NCBI GenBank assembly: GCA_031272455.1
Contig: JAISTS010000134.1
Coordinates: forward strand, 1 to 46,639
Length of the DNA stretch: 46,639 nucleotides
Direction of reading: 5' to 3'
Source of the DNA: Tannerella sp.
GTDB taxonomy: Bacteria; Bacteroidota; Bacteroidia; Bacteroidales; Tannerellaceae
How positions within the stretch are numbered: the first letter of the stretch is position 1; every line of letters begins with the position of its first letter. The translations under genes were made by a program, and so were the position numbers. The notes beneath the pieces were generated by a model. It was given only the letters and a program-made list of their open reading frames with translations, had not been told where the DNA came from and made no database searches. Of the stretch, positions 36,290-44,836 are shown piece after piece.

Positions 36290-36885
36290 ATACGTGTTCA
36301 CAGGTAGCGATTAAAACATTTGATAATTCAAATGCAATCATACAATTAGCTAACGCATGGAAAAAGAACACTTCTCGTCCACGACCGTCGCAACAAATAT
36401 GTGATGATTGGGATAAAGTTCTTGAAGATTGGGTAAACGATCCAGATTTACCGTTATTTGTCAGAAAAGGCAATGAACGCGGGACAGTATTCAAACATAA
36501 AAAAACAAATAGAGATTTGATTCCGGTAGATAACAGTCCAGCTCAATGGGCATTTTCAATGGCATGTGACAATAAAACTCCTATCTTGAAAGATCTTGTT
36601 ACTGATCTTAAGAACGGAAACATTCCAATTGCGATGGTTCCATGTAAATCAGCTGTTTTTCGCGGATCACTTGCTAAATCCATCCATAATGTAAACACGA
36701 AAGGTTGGAAACTGGCGCACATTAAACCTGTGGGTTTAAATACTCGCCAACCTGTTGAAGACATTGATATTGATGAGTTAAAAGATCATCATAAAAAACT
36801 GTTGTCCCCGTCGAATATGTTCGTTGTTCCCCTGAAATATAGCGGGATAGCCGAAATTGATGAATTTATTAATGTATTCCCTTAG
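36286..36885 (+). CDS. Unknown 199-residue protein with HNH-like His...Asn pattern
   Basis: No signal peptide or membrane segment is visible, so it is probably cytosolic. Residues from about 138 on read GWKLAHIKPVG, then DELKDHHKKLLSPSNMFVVP. The order His, Pro, a Leu-rich stretch and Asn recalls HNH (beta-beta-alpha metal) nucleases, but the match is loose and no second His motif is certain. The N-terminal part contains DDWDKVLEDWVNDPDLPLFV. The gene is visibly more AT-rich than the housekeeping genes around it, which suggests transfer. It is coupled to the small ORF before it. It may be a nuclease, toxin or restriction protein; none is shown. Confidence 0.6.
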   Translation: MNTCSQVAIKTFDNSNAIIQLANAWKKNTSRPRPSQQICDDWDKVLEDWVNDPDLPLFVRKGNERGTVFKHKKTNRDLIPVDNSPAQWAFSMACDNKTPILKDLVTDLKNGNIPIAMVPCKSAVFRGSLAKSIHNVNTKGWKLAHIKPVGLNTRQPVEDIDIDELKDHHKKLLSPSNMFVVPLKYSGIAEIDEFINVFP

Positions 36886-36947
36886 GCACCAAATTTGGCG
36901 TCCAATACTGCATCGTAATCAACTGTTTGATGATTGTTTGTCTGCAT
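36882..36947 (-). pseudogene. Truncated 5' end of an antitoxin-type regulator gene
   Basis: The minus strand encodes MQTNNHQTVDYDAVLDAKFGA and then a stop that overlaps the stop of the 199-residue gene. DYDAVLDAKFG is the typical beginning of Bacteroidales XRE-type antitoxins of RelE/HigB modules, which continue with G-T-P and a helix-turn-helix domain, all missing here. A TATCTTTG promoter and a palindromic sequence lie just upstream, as expected for such a gene. The cassette on the other strand seems to have replaced the rest. Confidence 0.5.
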
Positions 36948-37184
36948 AATAGTTCTTATGTCTTTATCTTCCGTTTCACGCTGCAAAGATATAAAAGTTT
37001 ATCACTTGTGAAACTTTATGCTGCAATTTTCGCTGAAAAGTTTCTACGGAAAGACGGGCAGAGATTCTTCATTCATACGAGTAAGTTCAAGAAAGCAGCA
37101 AGATTTCCGCTATGAGTTTGGCGCTGAACGACTTCTTTATAGCTGATTATGAGGAATAGCATTATCCTGTTGCCAAGCCGAAAA
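36948..37184. other. Intergenic region beside the antitoxin remnant
   Basis: It holds the minus-strand -7 element at 36984-36991, an inverted repeat at 36994-37017, and, on the plus strand, open frames such as one ending FFIHTSKFKKAARFPL that have no family I recognise. The stretch may be more degraded accessory DNA. The M28 peptidase terminator begins at its right edge. Confidence 0.4.
36984..37017 (-). promoter_or_regulatory. Promoter and likely operator of the truncated antitoxin gene
   Basis: The minus strand reads TATCTTTG at 36991-36984. Directly upstream, AAAGTTT (36994-37000) and AAACTTT (37011-37017) form an inverted repeat whose spacer contains TCAC-TT-GTGA. A palindrome over the promoter fits autoregulation by an antitoxin. 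Confidence 0.5.
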
Positions 37185-37225
37185 AAGAGGCAATCTCAAG
37201 AAAATCGAGATTGCCTCTTGCGTTG
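37179..37225 (-). terminator. Terminator of the M28 peptidase gene
   Basis: AAGAGGCAATCTC (37185-37197) and GAGATTGCCTCTT (37207-37219) form a perfect 13 bp stem with a 9-base loop, followed on the minus strand by TTTTCGG. It lies about 36 bases after the peptidase stop. Confidence 0.88.
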
Positions 37226-37255
37226 TATATCAGTTAGTTTTATCAAAGAGTCGAA

Positions 37256-38875
37256 TTATTTTTGTGCATCGCGTGCGGCTTTGTAGGTGGCGTCGTCCCA
37301 TTTCGGGAAATAGCCGTCGTTGGCTAAGCGCAGTCCGATGCCGTAATACATATAGAGGTCTTCGAGCGAGCCTGAGAAATCCCACCAGTCGTGATATTCG
37401 TCAGATGGCTGGTGATAGGTGCTCTTGTTACCCCACAGCTTGCGGTGTTCTTCCGAGGCTTTCGGGTCGAGTGGTTTACTGCCGCCTGCCAGAATGACGG
37501 GGATGCCCACTTTTGCGAAGTTGAAATGGTCGGAACGGAAGAATCCGCCGCCCGGATTTGTTGTCGAGAACGTAACGGGTTTACCTTGGAAGGCAGCCGC
37601 TTCGATGACGTAGCGGTCAATATCTTTCGACAGTCCGCCGCCCGAAGCCCGTACTTCCGATGTGCGCAGTTTGTCGCCCATACCGTCCATATTGATGTTT
37701 ACAACGGATTTTTTAAGCGGGAAGAGCGGATGTTCGGAGTAGTACTGCGAGCCGAGCAGACCCGATTCTTCTGCAGTAACGGCGAGGAAGAGGATGGAAC
37801 GGCGTTGCGGTTGGGCGAGCTGTTTGAATTTGCGAGCGATGACGAACATAGCGGCTACGCCCGAAGCGTTGTCGCCTGCGCCGTTGTAGATGCTGTCGCC
37901 ATCAACAGCCTGACCGATACCGAGGTGATCCCAGTGTGCCGAATAGATGATATATTCATCTTTCAAGTCGGTACCGGGGATGACGCCCACGACGTTGTGC
38001 GAGGGTGCGCTAACTACTTCGTTGTTCGATTCTATCGTGGCTTTCACACCGAGCGGGAAGCTCTTGAAGCCGCGTTTTTTTGCTGCCGCCAGCGATTCGT
38101 CGAGCGAAATGCCTGCGATGTCGAACAGTTTTTTAGCCGATTCGCCGGTGATCCAGCCTTGGAAAGGCACGAGTTCTTTGTTGCCCGTCGGCGAGTTGAG
38201 GCTGATGACGCCTGACTGCCGTCCGTTTTGCACTACGCTGAAGTCGTACGATGCGGCTGCCGTTTCGTGGACAATAAGCACGCCTGCAGCGCCTTGACGC
38301 GAGGCTTCTTCAAATTTGTATGTCCAACGACCGTAGTAGGTCATATAGTTCTTCCCGCGGAAGAGGTTGTCGTCGTAGAAACCCGGGTCGTTGACCATTA
38401 CAACGATGATTTTGCCTTTGACGTCGAGACCTTCAAAGTCGTTCCATCCGTATTCGGGCGCGACGATGCCGAAGCCGGCGAAAATGAGGTCGGCGTTTTT
38501 GACTGTCGTTTTGTTTTCGGCATGGAGCGTCCAGATGACGGCATCGTTAGGCACCTTGAGCGTCGCCGAGCCTTTCTTGCCCTTAAACGTTACGGCGTTG
38601 CCTTTGATGTTGGTTTTGACACGCAGCAGAGGCACTTCCTGAAAATAACTGCCGTTGACGGGTTGCAGTCCGAGTTCCTTGTACTTGTCGGCTATATAGT
38701 TGATAGCCAAAGGTTCGTACTGCGTGAGCGGTGCTCGTCCGCCCATCGCGTCGGCTGACAGTTCCTTGATACTGTTACGCAGCAACTGTTCGTCGCTGAT
38801 GCCGCTTTCCTGTGAATTGATTGCCGGTGCGGCGCCCAGCAAGAGTACGCATACTCCTAAAAAGATTTTTTTCAT
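37256..38875 (-). CDS. Exported M28 family aminopeptidase with PA domain
   Basis: The 539-residue protein has a signal peptide (KKIFLGVCVLLLGAAPAINSQ), an inserted protease-associated domain in the first half (residues about 120-280) and the M28 zinc peptidase domain. Zinc ligands are visible: His in SAHWDHLG, Asp in GAGDNASG, Glu in TAEESG, Asp in NMDG and His in YHQPSDEY; the Glu-Glu pair supplies the catalytic base. It probably trims N-terminal residues from peptides in the periplasm or outside. It has its own promoter and terminator, so it is a single-gene unit. Confidence 0.93.
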   Translation of the reverse strand: MKKIFLGVCVLLLGAAPAINSQESGISDEQLLRNSIKELSADAMGGRAPLTQYEPLAINYIADKYKELGLQPVNGSYFQEVPLLRVKTNIKGNAVTFKGKKGSATLKVPNDAVIWTLHAENKTTVKNADLIFAGFGIVAPEYGWNDFEGLDVKGKIIVVMVNDPGFYDDNLFRGKNYMTYYGRWTYKFEEASRQGAAGVLIVHETAAASYDFSVVQNGRQSGVISLNSPTGNKELVPFQGWITGESAKKLFDIAGISLDESLAAAKKRGFKSFPLGVKATIESNNEVVSAPSHNVVGVIPGTDLKDEYIIYSAHWDHLGIGQAVDGDSIYNGAGDNASGVAAMFVIARKFKQLAQPQRRSILFLAVTAEESGLLGSQYYSEHPLFPLKKSVVNINMDGMGDKLRTSEVRASGGGLSKDIDRYVIEAAAFQGKPVTFSTTNPGGGFFRSDHFNFAKVGIPVILAGGSKPLDPKASEEHRKLWGNKSTYHQPSDEYHDWWDFSGSLEDLYMYYGIGLRLANDGYFPKWDDATYKAARDAQK

Positions 38876-38924
38876 TTTGAGATAATTTATTGTTAATTAG
38901 AAATTTGTTGTTTATAACGCGCTA

Positions 38925-38932
38925 CAAAGATA
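38925..38932 (-). promoter_or_regulatory. Promoter -7 element of the M28 peptidase gene
   Basis: The minus strand reads TATCTTTG, 49 bases from the start codon. The -33 position has no clear TTTG. Confidence 0.55.
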
Positions 38933-38976
38933 GCAATCTTTTTGTTAACGGTAATAATTTTTCGTAAATTTTTCCG

Positions 38977-38984
38977 TATATTTG
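38977..38984 (+). promoter_or_regulatory. Promoter -7 element of the MFS transporter gene
   Basis: TATATTTG matches TAnnTTTG, 56 bases before the ATG at 39041. The -33 element is weak (T-rich only). Confidence 0.55.
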
Positions 38985-39040
38985 CACCTTCGATAGAAAT
39001 AAGAACGTAAATTTATGGATATATTTAATCTTATAATAAC

Positions 39041-40504
39041 ATGAGTACAAAAAATCTTTCGGCACAGATGACAAATTTTCGCTGGGTCATTTGCGCTATG
39101 CTTTTCTTTGCGACAACAGTCAATTACCTTGACCGCCAAGTACTTTCGCTTACTTGGGATGAGTTTATAAAGCCCGAATTTCATTGGGACGAATCGCATT
39201 ACGGTACGATAACATCCGTATTTTCAATTGTTTACGCAATATGTATGCTGTTTGCCGGCAGATTTGTCGAATGGATGGGCACGAAGAAAGGCTATTTATG
39301 GTCGATCGGCGTATGGAGCGTAGGAGCCTGTCTTCATGCTGTTTGCGGCATCGTAACCGAAGCGGGCACGGGTCTGCACAATGCTGCCGAACTGGCGCAA
39401 GCGACGGGCGACACGGCGGTGGTCATCGCCACCCTCAGTATGTATTGCTTCCTCGTGGCGCGGTGTATTCTTGCGCTCGGTGAGGCAGGTAATTTTCCGG
39501 CTGCAATCAAGGCTACGGCAGAGTATTTCCCGAAAAAAGACCGTGCCTATTCGACCTCGATATTCAATGCAGGCGCCTCGATAGGAGCGCTTTTTGCTCC
39601 GCTGTCCATTCCGCCGCTTGCAAAATATTTCGGATGGGAGATGTCGTTCATCATCATCGGTGTGCTGGGCTTTATCTGGATGGGTTTCTGGGTGTTTTTG
39701 TATGACAAACCGTCGAAAAGCAAATTGGTGAACGCCGCCGAGTTGGAATATATCGAACAGGATAAAAATGAGGCGATTGCGAGTGAACCTGCCGACACGG
39801 AAACAGAGAAAAAAATCCCGTTCTGGCAATGTTTCTCGTTTCGTCAGACATGGGCGTTTGCGGTTGGCAAGTTTATGACCGACGGCGTGTGGTGGTTTTT
39901 CCTGTTCTGGACGCCTTCGTATCTGAGTACGCAGTTCGGCATCAAGACATCCGAAGGGCTGGGTATGGCGTTGATTTTCACGCTTTATGCCATTGTTACC
40001 GTTCTTTCGATACTTGGCGGGAAGCTGCCGACCATCTTCATCAACCGTAGCGGTCAAAATCCTTATGCGGCGCGTATGAAAGCTATGCTGATTTTCGCCT
40101 TTTTCCCGCTCTTTGTTCTTCTGGCTCAGCCACTTGGGATGCAGTTTGGCGATTTGGGACGCAATGCGGCGTGGATACCTGTGCTGCTGATTTCGCTCGG
40201 TTGCGCGGCGCATCAGGCGTGGAGCGCCAACCTGTTTTCGACCATCGGCGATATGTTTCCCAAAGGCGCCATAGCAACGATAACGGGGATAGGCGGTATG
40301 GCAGGAGGGCTTGGCTCGATGATACTGCAGAAAACGGCTGGCAATCTGTTTGTTTTCGCCGGAGATACGAATATGCGTTTCCTCGGATTTGAGGGCAAGC
40401 CGGCAGGCTATTTTATCATCTTCATTTTCTGTGCTGTAGCTTATCTTATCGGATGGGTGATAATGAAATCGCTGGTGCCGAAGTACAAGCCGATAACAGT
40501 ATAA
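39041..40504 (+). CDS. MFS transporter, hexuronate (ExuT) type
   Basis: The 487-residue protein has about 12 membrane segments. The first contains WVICAMLFFATTVNYLDRQVLSL, typical of the anion:cation symporter branch with hexuronate transporters such as ExuT. The inter-domain loop is long (DKPSKSKLVNAAELEYIEQDK onward), and a segment after the third membrane helix (near 100-130) is longer than in E. coli ExuT. Uptake of glucuronate or galacturonate with protons is the most likely role, and it fits the CE15-like esterase gene nearby. It has its own promoter and a strong terminator. Confidence 0.85.
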   Translation: MSTKNLSAQMTNFRWVICAMLFFATTVNYLDRQVLSLTWDEFIKPEFHWDESHYGTITSVFSIVYAICMLFAGRFVEWMGTKKGYLWSIGVWSVGACLHAVCGIVTEAGTGLHNAAELAQATGDTAVVIATLSMYCFLVARCILALGEAGNFPAAIKATAEYFPKKDRAYSTSIFNAGASIGALFAPLSIPPLAKYFGWEMSFIIIGVLGFIWMGFWVFLYDKPSKSKLVNAAELEYIEQDKNEAIASEPADTETEKKIPFWQCFSFRQTWAFAVGKFMTDGVWWFFLFWTPSYLSTQFGIKTSEGLGMALIFTLYAIVTVLSILGGKLPTIFINRSGQNPYAARMKAMLIFAFFPLFVLLAQPLGMQFGDLGRNAAWIPVLLISLGCAAHQAWSANLFSTIGDMFPKGAIATITGIGGMAGGLGSMILQKTAGNLFVFAGDTNMRFLGFEGKPAGYFIIFIFCAVAYLIGWVIMKSLVPKYKPITV

Positions 40505-40510
40505 AACGAA

Positions 40511-40549
40511 AAAAAAGCGGAGACTGGCTACGATCTCCGCTTTTTTTCT
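40511..40549 (+). terminator. Bidirectional terminator between the transporter and M16 genes
   Basis: AGCGGAGA (40516-40523) pairs with TCTCCGCT (40534-40541), flanked by an A-tract on the left and a run of T on the right, so it can work on both strands. It lies 7 bases after the transporter stop. Confidence 0.88.
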
Positions 40550-40624
40550 TTATAACCCACTCATTATTTATATTACTTTTTCTTTAGACTGCGAACAGCG
40601 CTTAAAGTTTAATGAGATGAGGTC

Positions 40625-43525
40625 TTAATATCCGAAAATTTCTTCCTGCGTCAGGACGGTTACTTTCCCGATATTGTTAAGGGCATTGATATTCAAGTCT
40701 TTGGTGTCGCCGAGAATGCAATACGTGTAAGGTTTGTTCTTGACATATTTTTGCTGGAAAGTTTTGACGGTTTCCAAAGTCATTGCGGGCAACTTCTCAA
40801 ACAGCTCTTTATTGCTGTCTGTCGTGTAGCCGAACTCTTTGGCTTCGAGATAGTTCCAGAGGATGTCGTCGCGCAGCACACGTTGCGTACGGATACCTGT
40901 CAGGATGGCGTCCTTGGCTATACTGAAAGCTTTTTCCGACTCAGGCATATCGTTGAGGATGATGTTGAAAGCGTCGATGGCGTCAATCATCTTGTCGTTT
41001 TGCGTGGCAATAAATGTCTGCATAAAATACGAGCGGTCGGGCTTGGCGGGACGTTGGTAACCTGCACTGGCAGAGTACGCTAAGCCACGCGCCTCGCGCA
41101 TTTCCTGAAACACGATGCTGTTCATATTGCCGCCGAAATATTCGTTGTAGAGCGTGCGGTCGGCTTCGAGCGATTTGTCAAATTTTCCGCTTTTGTGAAA
41201 CATCGCCATATAAATCTGTTTAGCGTCGTAGTGAGCTAAAAGCACCTTATTTTCAGGCGTTTCCTGCTCGACGAACGGTTCGGGCGCAGGCACGGGTTGC
41301 AGCGTTTCGCCGACGACGTGATGACTGTTCAGAGCCGTCGTTATCTGCTTTTCTTTCAGTGGACCGTAGTACAGGATCGTATGCTCGAAATTTTTCAGAT
41401 TTTTCGTGCGGTTGACTAACTCTTCGGGATTCAGCGTTTTAAGTTCCGTTTCCGACAGGATATGCGTCTGCGGCGAATTAGCGCCCCAGACGGCATACTG
41501 GCGCAGAGCGTTGAAGTTGGCAGCCTGATTGGATTTTGCGTCGAGACGGCTTTTCAGCATATCGTTAACGAGATTATCATAGACTTCGGCATCGGGTTTG
41601 GCGTCGGCAAGTTTGTCTTCGAGGATGGCAAGCGCTTTGTCGAAGTTGTCCTGTAAACCACTGATATACACGTAAACACGCTCGTTTGTCGCCTGCACTC
41701 CGAACGAGCAGGCAAGCTGATAAAGCTCGCTTTGGATCTCTTCGGCTGTCTTCGACGAGGTGCCGAGGTAGTTCAGGTAGTTGAACGCCGTGCCCAGCGC
41801 TTTGTCGTTGTTGTTGCCCATATCAAACACGTAATAGAGTGAGAATGTGGGATTTAACGAGTTATGCTTGTATAGCAGCGGCACTTTGTTTTTGACTGTC
41901 AGTTTAGTCAGGTCTTTGTCGTAGTTAACAAACACTGGCTCAATCGGTTTCACTTCGCGTTCCTTTATAGAAACGAGGAATTGACTCTCGTTGTCGCGGT
42001 TGGTTGCTATCGGCGTGATGCTCGGCTTGTCAATCTTTTTGTCGTTGGGCGTTCCCTGACGTTTGTAAACGATTACATAGTTGTCGTTCAGGTACTTATT
42101 GGCAAAATCAATCACGTCTTGCCGTGTAAGTTTCGATTGCAGGTCTATGCGTCCGACAGCGTCTTTCCAGTCGATCCCGTAGATATAAGACCAGAGCATC
42201 TGCATCGCAACATATTGATATTCTTGCTGTTCGTAATAGCGTGAAAGTTTGAAATTGTTGATAACGGCTTCGAGCAGCATATCGTCGAACTCGCCTTTTT
42301 TCAGCAAGTCAATCTGTCCGAGCAGCAAATCTTTCACTTCGTCGAGGGTCTGACCTTCTTTTGGTGTCCCGTAGAGGATAAACAGCGTGTAATCGCTCAG
42401 CGACTGGGTACCGCTTCCGGCACGTAAAGCTTTCTGTTTCTGCACTATATTCAGGTCGATCAAACCCGCGCGTCCGTTTGTAAGCAGATAGTCAAGAAAC
42501 TCAATGATGGCAGCTTCTTTCGTGTTTGCTGCGGGCAGGCGATAGCCAATCATCAGATTTTCAGCTTCAAGCCCGACAACTTCTTTCACGACGGGCTGTG
42601 TCAGCGGCTGTTCGGGCGCAAATTCGAGCTTAGGCAGTTCTTTCGGCTTCATCGCTCCGAAATATTTGTCTATCGTGGCAATGGTCTCGTCGGGATTGAG
42701 GTCGCCAACCATAATAATTGCCATATTATTAGGCACATAGTAAGTATCAAAATATTTTTTGATATTCGTGATCGACGGATTTTTCAGATGTTCCTGCGTG
42801 CCGAGAATGGTTTGCGTGCCGTAAGGATGATGTGGGAACAGCGCCGTCAGCAGGGTGTCCTGCATACGCCGCGAGTCGCGTGCGAGGCTCATATTGTATT
42901 CCTCGTAAACCGTCTCCAACTCGGTGTGAAACAGGCGAATAACCGGATTTGTGAAACGGTCTGACTGTATCATTGCCCAGTTTTCGATTTCGTTGGAGGG
43001 AATATCTTCGGTATAAGCCGTTACATCGTACGAAGTGAAGGCGTTAGTGCCCTGCGAGCCGATTGCCGCCATCAGTTTGTCGTACTCGTTGGGGATGGCG
43101 ATTTTCGATGCTTCCTGCGATACACTGTCAATCGCGGCGTAAATCGTTTTCCTCTCCGCCTCGTCGGTCGTGAGGCGATACTGCTCAAAAAGCGCTTCGA
43201 TTTGGTCGAGCAGTGGTTTTTCGGCTGCATAGTCCGATGTGCCGAAGTTCGGTGTACCCTTAAACATCAGATGTTCAAAGTAATGAGCCAACCCGGTCGT
43301 TTCCGCAGGGTCGTTCTTGCCGCCTACACGCACACCGATAAATGTCTGTATGCGAGGCTTGTCCTTGTTGACCGAAAGATAGACTTTCAGTCCGTTTTCG
43401 AGGGTGTAAATGCGCGTTTTGAGCGGGTCGCCCTTTACGCTTTCATACTTGTAATCAGACGATTTGCAGCAGCTAAGCGCCAAAAGCATTAACGTCGATA
43501 CCATAAACAAATAAATCTTATTCAT
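40625..43525 (-). CDS. M16 family zinc metallopeptidase, lipoprotein
   Basis: The 966-residue protein begins with a lipoprotein signal ending ALSCC (Cys19 or 20). The inverted zinc motif is His81-Tyr-Phe-Glu84-His85 (HYFEHLMFKGT), with the further Glu in ELETVYEEYN about 125 residues later. It has the double-module length of M16 (two active and two inactive half-domains, as in PqqL and insulinase-like proteins). The C-terminal half contains GGNMNSIVFQEMREARGLAYSASA, typical of the second pair. It is probably periplasmic and degrades peptides. The single gene has its own promoter; the terminator at 40511 may close it. Confidence 0.94.
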   Translation of the reverse strand: MNKIYLFMVSTLMLLALSCCKSSDYKYESVKGDPLKTRIYTLENGLKVYLSVNKDKPRIQTFIGVRVGGKNDPAETTGLAHYFEHLMFKGTPNFGTSDYAAEKPLLDQIEALFEQYRLTTDEAERKTIYAAIDSVSQEASKIAIPNEYDKLMAAIGSQGTNAFTSYDVTAYTEDIPSNEIENWAMIQSDRFTNPVIRLFHTELETVYEEYNMSLARDSRRMQDTLLTALFPHHPYGTQTILGTQEHLKNPSITNIKKYFDTYYVPNNMAIIMVGDLNPDETIATIDKYFGAMKPKELPKLEFAPEQPLTQPVVKEVVGLEAENLMIGYRLPAANTKEAAIIEFLDYLLTNGRAGLIDLNIVQKQKALRAGSGTQSLSDYTLFILYGTPKEGQTLDEVKDLLLGQIDLLKKGEFDDMLLEAVINNFKLSRYYEQQEYQYVAMQMLWSYIYGIDWKDAVGRIDLQSKLTRQDVIDFANKYLNDNYVIVYKRQGTPNDKKIDKPSITPIATNRDNESQFLVSIKEREVKPIEPVFVNYDKDLTKLTVKNKVPLLYKHNSLNPTFSLYYVFDMGNNNDKALGTAFNYLNYLGTSSKTAEEIQSELYQLACSFGVQATNERVYVYISGLQDNFDKALAILEDKLADAKPDAEVYDNLVNDMLKSRLDAKSNQAANFNALRQYAVWGANSPQTHILSETELKTLNPEELVNRTKNLKNFEHTILYYGPLKEKQITTALNSHHVVGETLQPVPAPEPFVEQETPENKVLLAHYDAKQIYMAMFHKSGKFDKSLEADRTLYNEYFGGNMNSIVFQEMREARGLAYSASAGYQRPAKPDRSYFMQTFIATQNDKMIDAIDAFNIILNDMPESEKAFSIAKDAILTGIRTQRVLRDDILWNYLEAKEFGYTTDSNKELFEKLPAMTLETVKTFQQKYVKNKPYTYCILGDTKDLNINALNNIGKVTVLTQEEIFGY

Positions 43526-43553
43526 AACCGTAAATTTTAAAAAATTGATGCCG

Positions 43554-43561
43554 CAAAGTTA
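43554..43561 (-). promoter_or_regulatory. Promoter -7 element of the M16 peptidase gene
   Basis: The minus strand reads TAACTTTG, a match to TAnnTTTG, 28 bases from the start. A TTG lies about 22 bases upstream. Confidence 0.6.
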
Positions 43562-43569
43562 CATCTTTT

Positions 43570-43601
43570 TTTGGATATTCGCTCAATTATGCGTATATTT
43601 G
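43570..43601 (+). promoter_or_regulatory. Promoter of the GroES-like and Nfn genes
   Basis: TTTG at 43570-43573, 20 bases, then TATATTTG at 43594-43601: full match at ideal spacing, 29 bases from the first start codon. Confidence 0.85.
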
Positions 43602-43630
43602 CAGAGTGAAATCAATACAAAACGTAAAAT

Positions 43631-44008
43631 ATGCATTTATCAATTGACAAAAAAGACGTTGACAAGTTTTTTATGGTCGGCGACAAGGTGCTGATTAAGC
43701 CGAAAAATCCGCAGCAGCAGACGAAATCGGGGCTGTATCTGCCTCCGACTGTGCAGGAAGGCGAGAAGATTCAGAGTGGCTATGTTATCAAAGCCGGTCC
43801 GGGATATCCTTTGCCTGCCGAAGAGACCGAAGCGTGGAAAAAACGCGACGACACAGTCCGTTATCTGCCTCTGCAAGTGCGCGAAGGCGACCTCGCGGTT
43901 TATCTCCAGAGTGCGACCTACGAAATAAAATTCAACGACGAAGACTATACCATCGTCCCTCATTCAGCTATATTGATGATTATCAGGGATGAAGGTCTGT
44001 TTGAGTGA
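43631..44008 (+). CDS. GroES-like (Cpn10 fold) protein, separate from groEL
   Basis: The 125-residue protein has the Cpn10 beginning VGDKVLIKPKNPQQQTKSGLYLPPTVQEGEKIQSGYVIKAGPG, corresponding to the GroES roof and mobile-loop region, and ends with the VPHSAILMIIRDEG strand. It is longer than GroES (about 97) by an insertion, ETEAWKKRDDTVRYLPL. groEL does not follow; the next genes encode an Nfn-type oxidoreductase. A divergent GroES-like protein of this kind is known in Bacteroidetes genomes in addition to true GroES, but its partner is not known to me. Confidence 0.82.
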   Translation: MHLSIDKKDVDKFFMVGDKVLIKPKNPQQQTKSGLYLPPTVQEGEKIQSGYVIKAGPGYPLPAEETEAWKKRDDTVRYLPLQVREGDLAVYLQSATYEIKFNDEDYTIVPHSAILMIIRDEGLFE

Positions 44009-44028
44009 TAAAAAATAAACAACTGTCA

Positions 44029-44826
44029 ATGAACAAAATCATAAGCAAAGAATATTTTTCGGCAAACGTGGTGAAGCTCGAAATCGAAGCTCCGATGATT
44101 GCGCGTTCGCGTCGGGCGGGGCATTTTGTCATCGTCAAGTCGGGCGAAAAAGGCGAGCGCGTGCCGTTGACGATAGCTGATGCCGATATTGAACGCGGGA
44201 CTATCACGCTGATAATCCAAGCAGTAGGCAAGTCGTCTAAAAGAATATGCTCACTTGAGGTGGGCGACTGTCTGACCGATGTCGTCGGTCCGCTTGGGCA
44301 GGCGACGCATATCACGAAGGTTGGCACGGTCGTCTGTGCAGGCGGTGGCGTGGGTGTCGCTCCGTTGCTGCCTATCGTTGAGGCGTTTCATCGCGCCGGC
44401 AATCGCGTCATTGTAGTGCTTGCCGCGCGCACAAAAGAATTGGTTATCCTCGAAGACCGTATGCGAGCCTGCTCCGACGAGATAATAGTGATGACCGACG
44501 ACGGCTCTTACGGGCAGAAAGGTCTGGTAACCAATGGTGTGGAAGAGGTTCTGCTGCGCGAAAAAGTAGATTTGTGCGTAACGATAGGTCCGGCAGTGAT
44601 GATGAAATTCGTGTCGCTGCTGACGAAAAAATACGAAATCCCGACGATGGCATCGCTGAACACCATTATGGTTGATGGCACCGGTATGTGCGGCGCGTGC
44701 CGTATTACTGTTGACGGCAAAGTGCGTTTTGTCTGTGTTGACGGTCCTGAGTTCGACGCTCATCAAGTGGATTTTGATGAACTGCTGATGCGTCTTAATG
44801 CATATAAAGATATTGAAAATCAATAA
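44029..44826 (+). CDS. NfnA-type FAD/NAD-binding and [2Fe-2S] subunit
   Basis: The 265-residue protein has an FAD-binding beta-barrel (RAGHFVIVKSGEKGERVPLTIAD), an NAD-binding part (VCAGGGVGVAPLLPI) and, near the C-terminus, the cluster motif GMCGACRITVDGKVRFVCVDGPEFDAHQVDF with three closely spaced Cys plus a later one. It belongs to the dihydroorotate dehydrogenase electron-transfer / sulfide dehydrogenase beta family. The ATG at 44029 is chosen; the open frame from a GTG at 44005 overlaps the previous gene. It pairs with the next gene as the small subunit of an NADH-dependent ferredoxin:NADP oxidoreductase, which bifurcates electrons in anaerobes. Confidence 0.87.
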   Translation: MNKIISKEYFSANVVKLEIEAPMIARSRRAGHFVIVKSGEKGERVPLTIADADIERGTITLIIQAVGKSSKRICSLEVGDCLTDVVGPLGQATHITKVGTVVCAGGGVGVAPLLPIVEAFHRAGNRVIVVLAARTKELVILEDRMRACSDEIIVMTDDGSYGQKGLVTNGVEEVLLREKVDLCVTIGPAVMMKFVSLLTKKYEIPTMASLNTIMVDGTGMCGACRITVDGKVRFVCVDGPEFDAHQVDFDELLMRLNAYKDIENQ

Positions 44827-44836
44827 ACAAGAGAGA

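Noticed and set aside
36027..36494. 155-codon minus-strand frame across the accessory cassette
   Set aside because: It crosses the esterase promoter region and the coupled ORFs, and has no recognisable motif; the plus-strand reading is favoured by the ATGA overlap.
36927..37115. 62-codon plus-strand frame ending FFIHTSKFKKAARFPL
   Set aside because: It covers the antitoxin promoter/operator region and has no homologue I can name; too weak to list as a gene.
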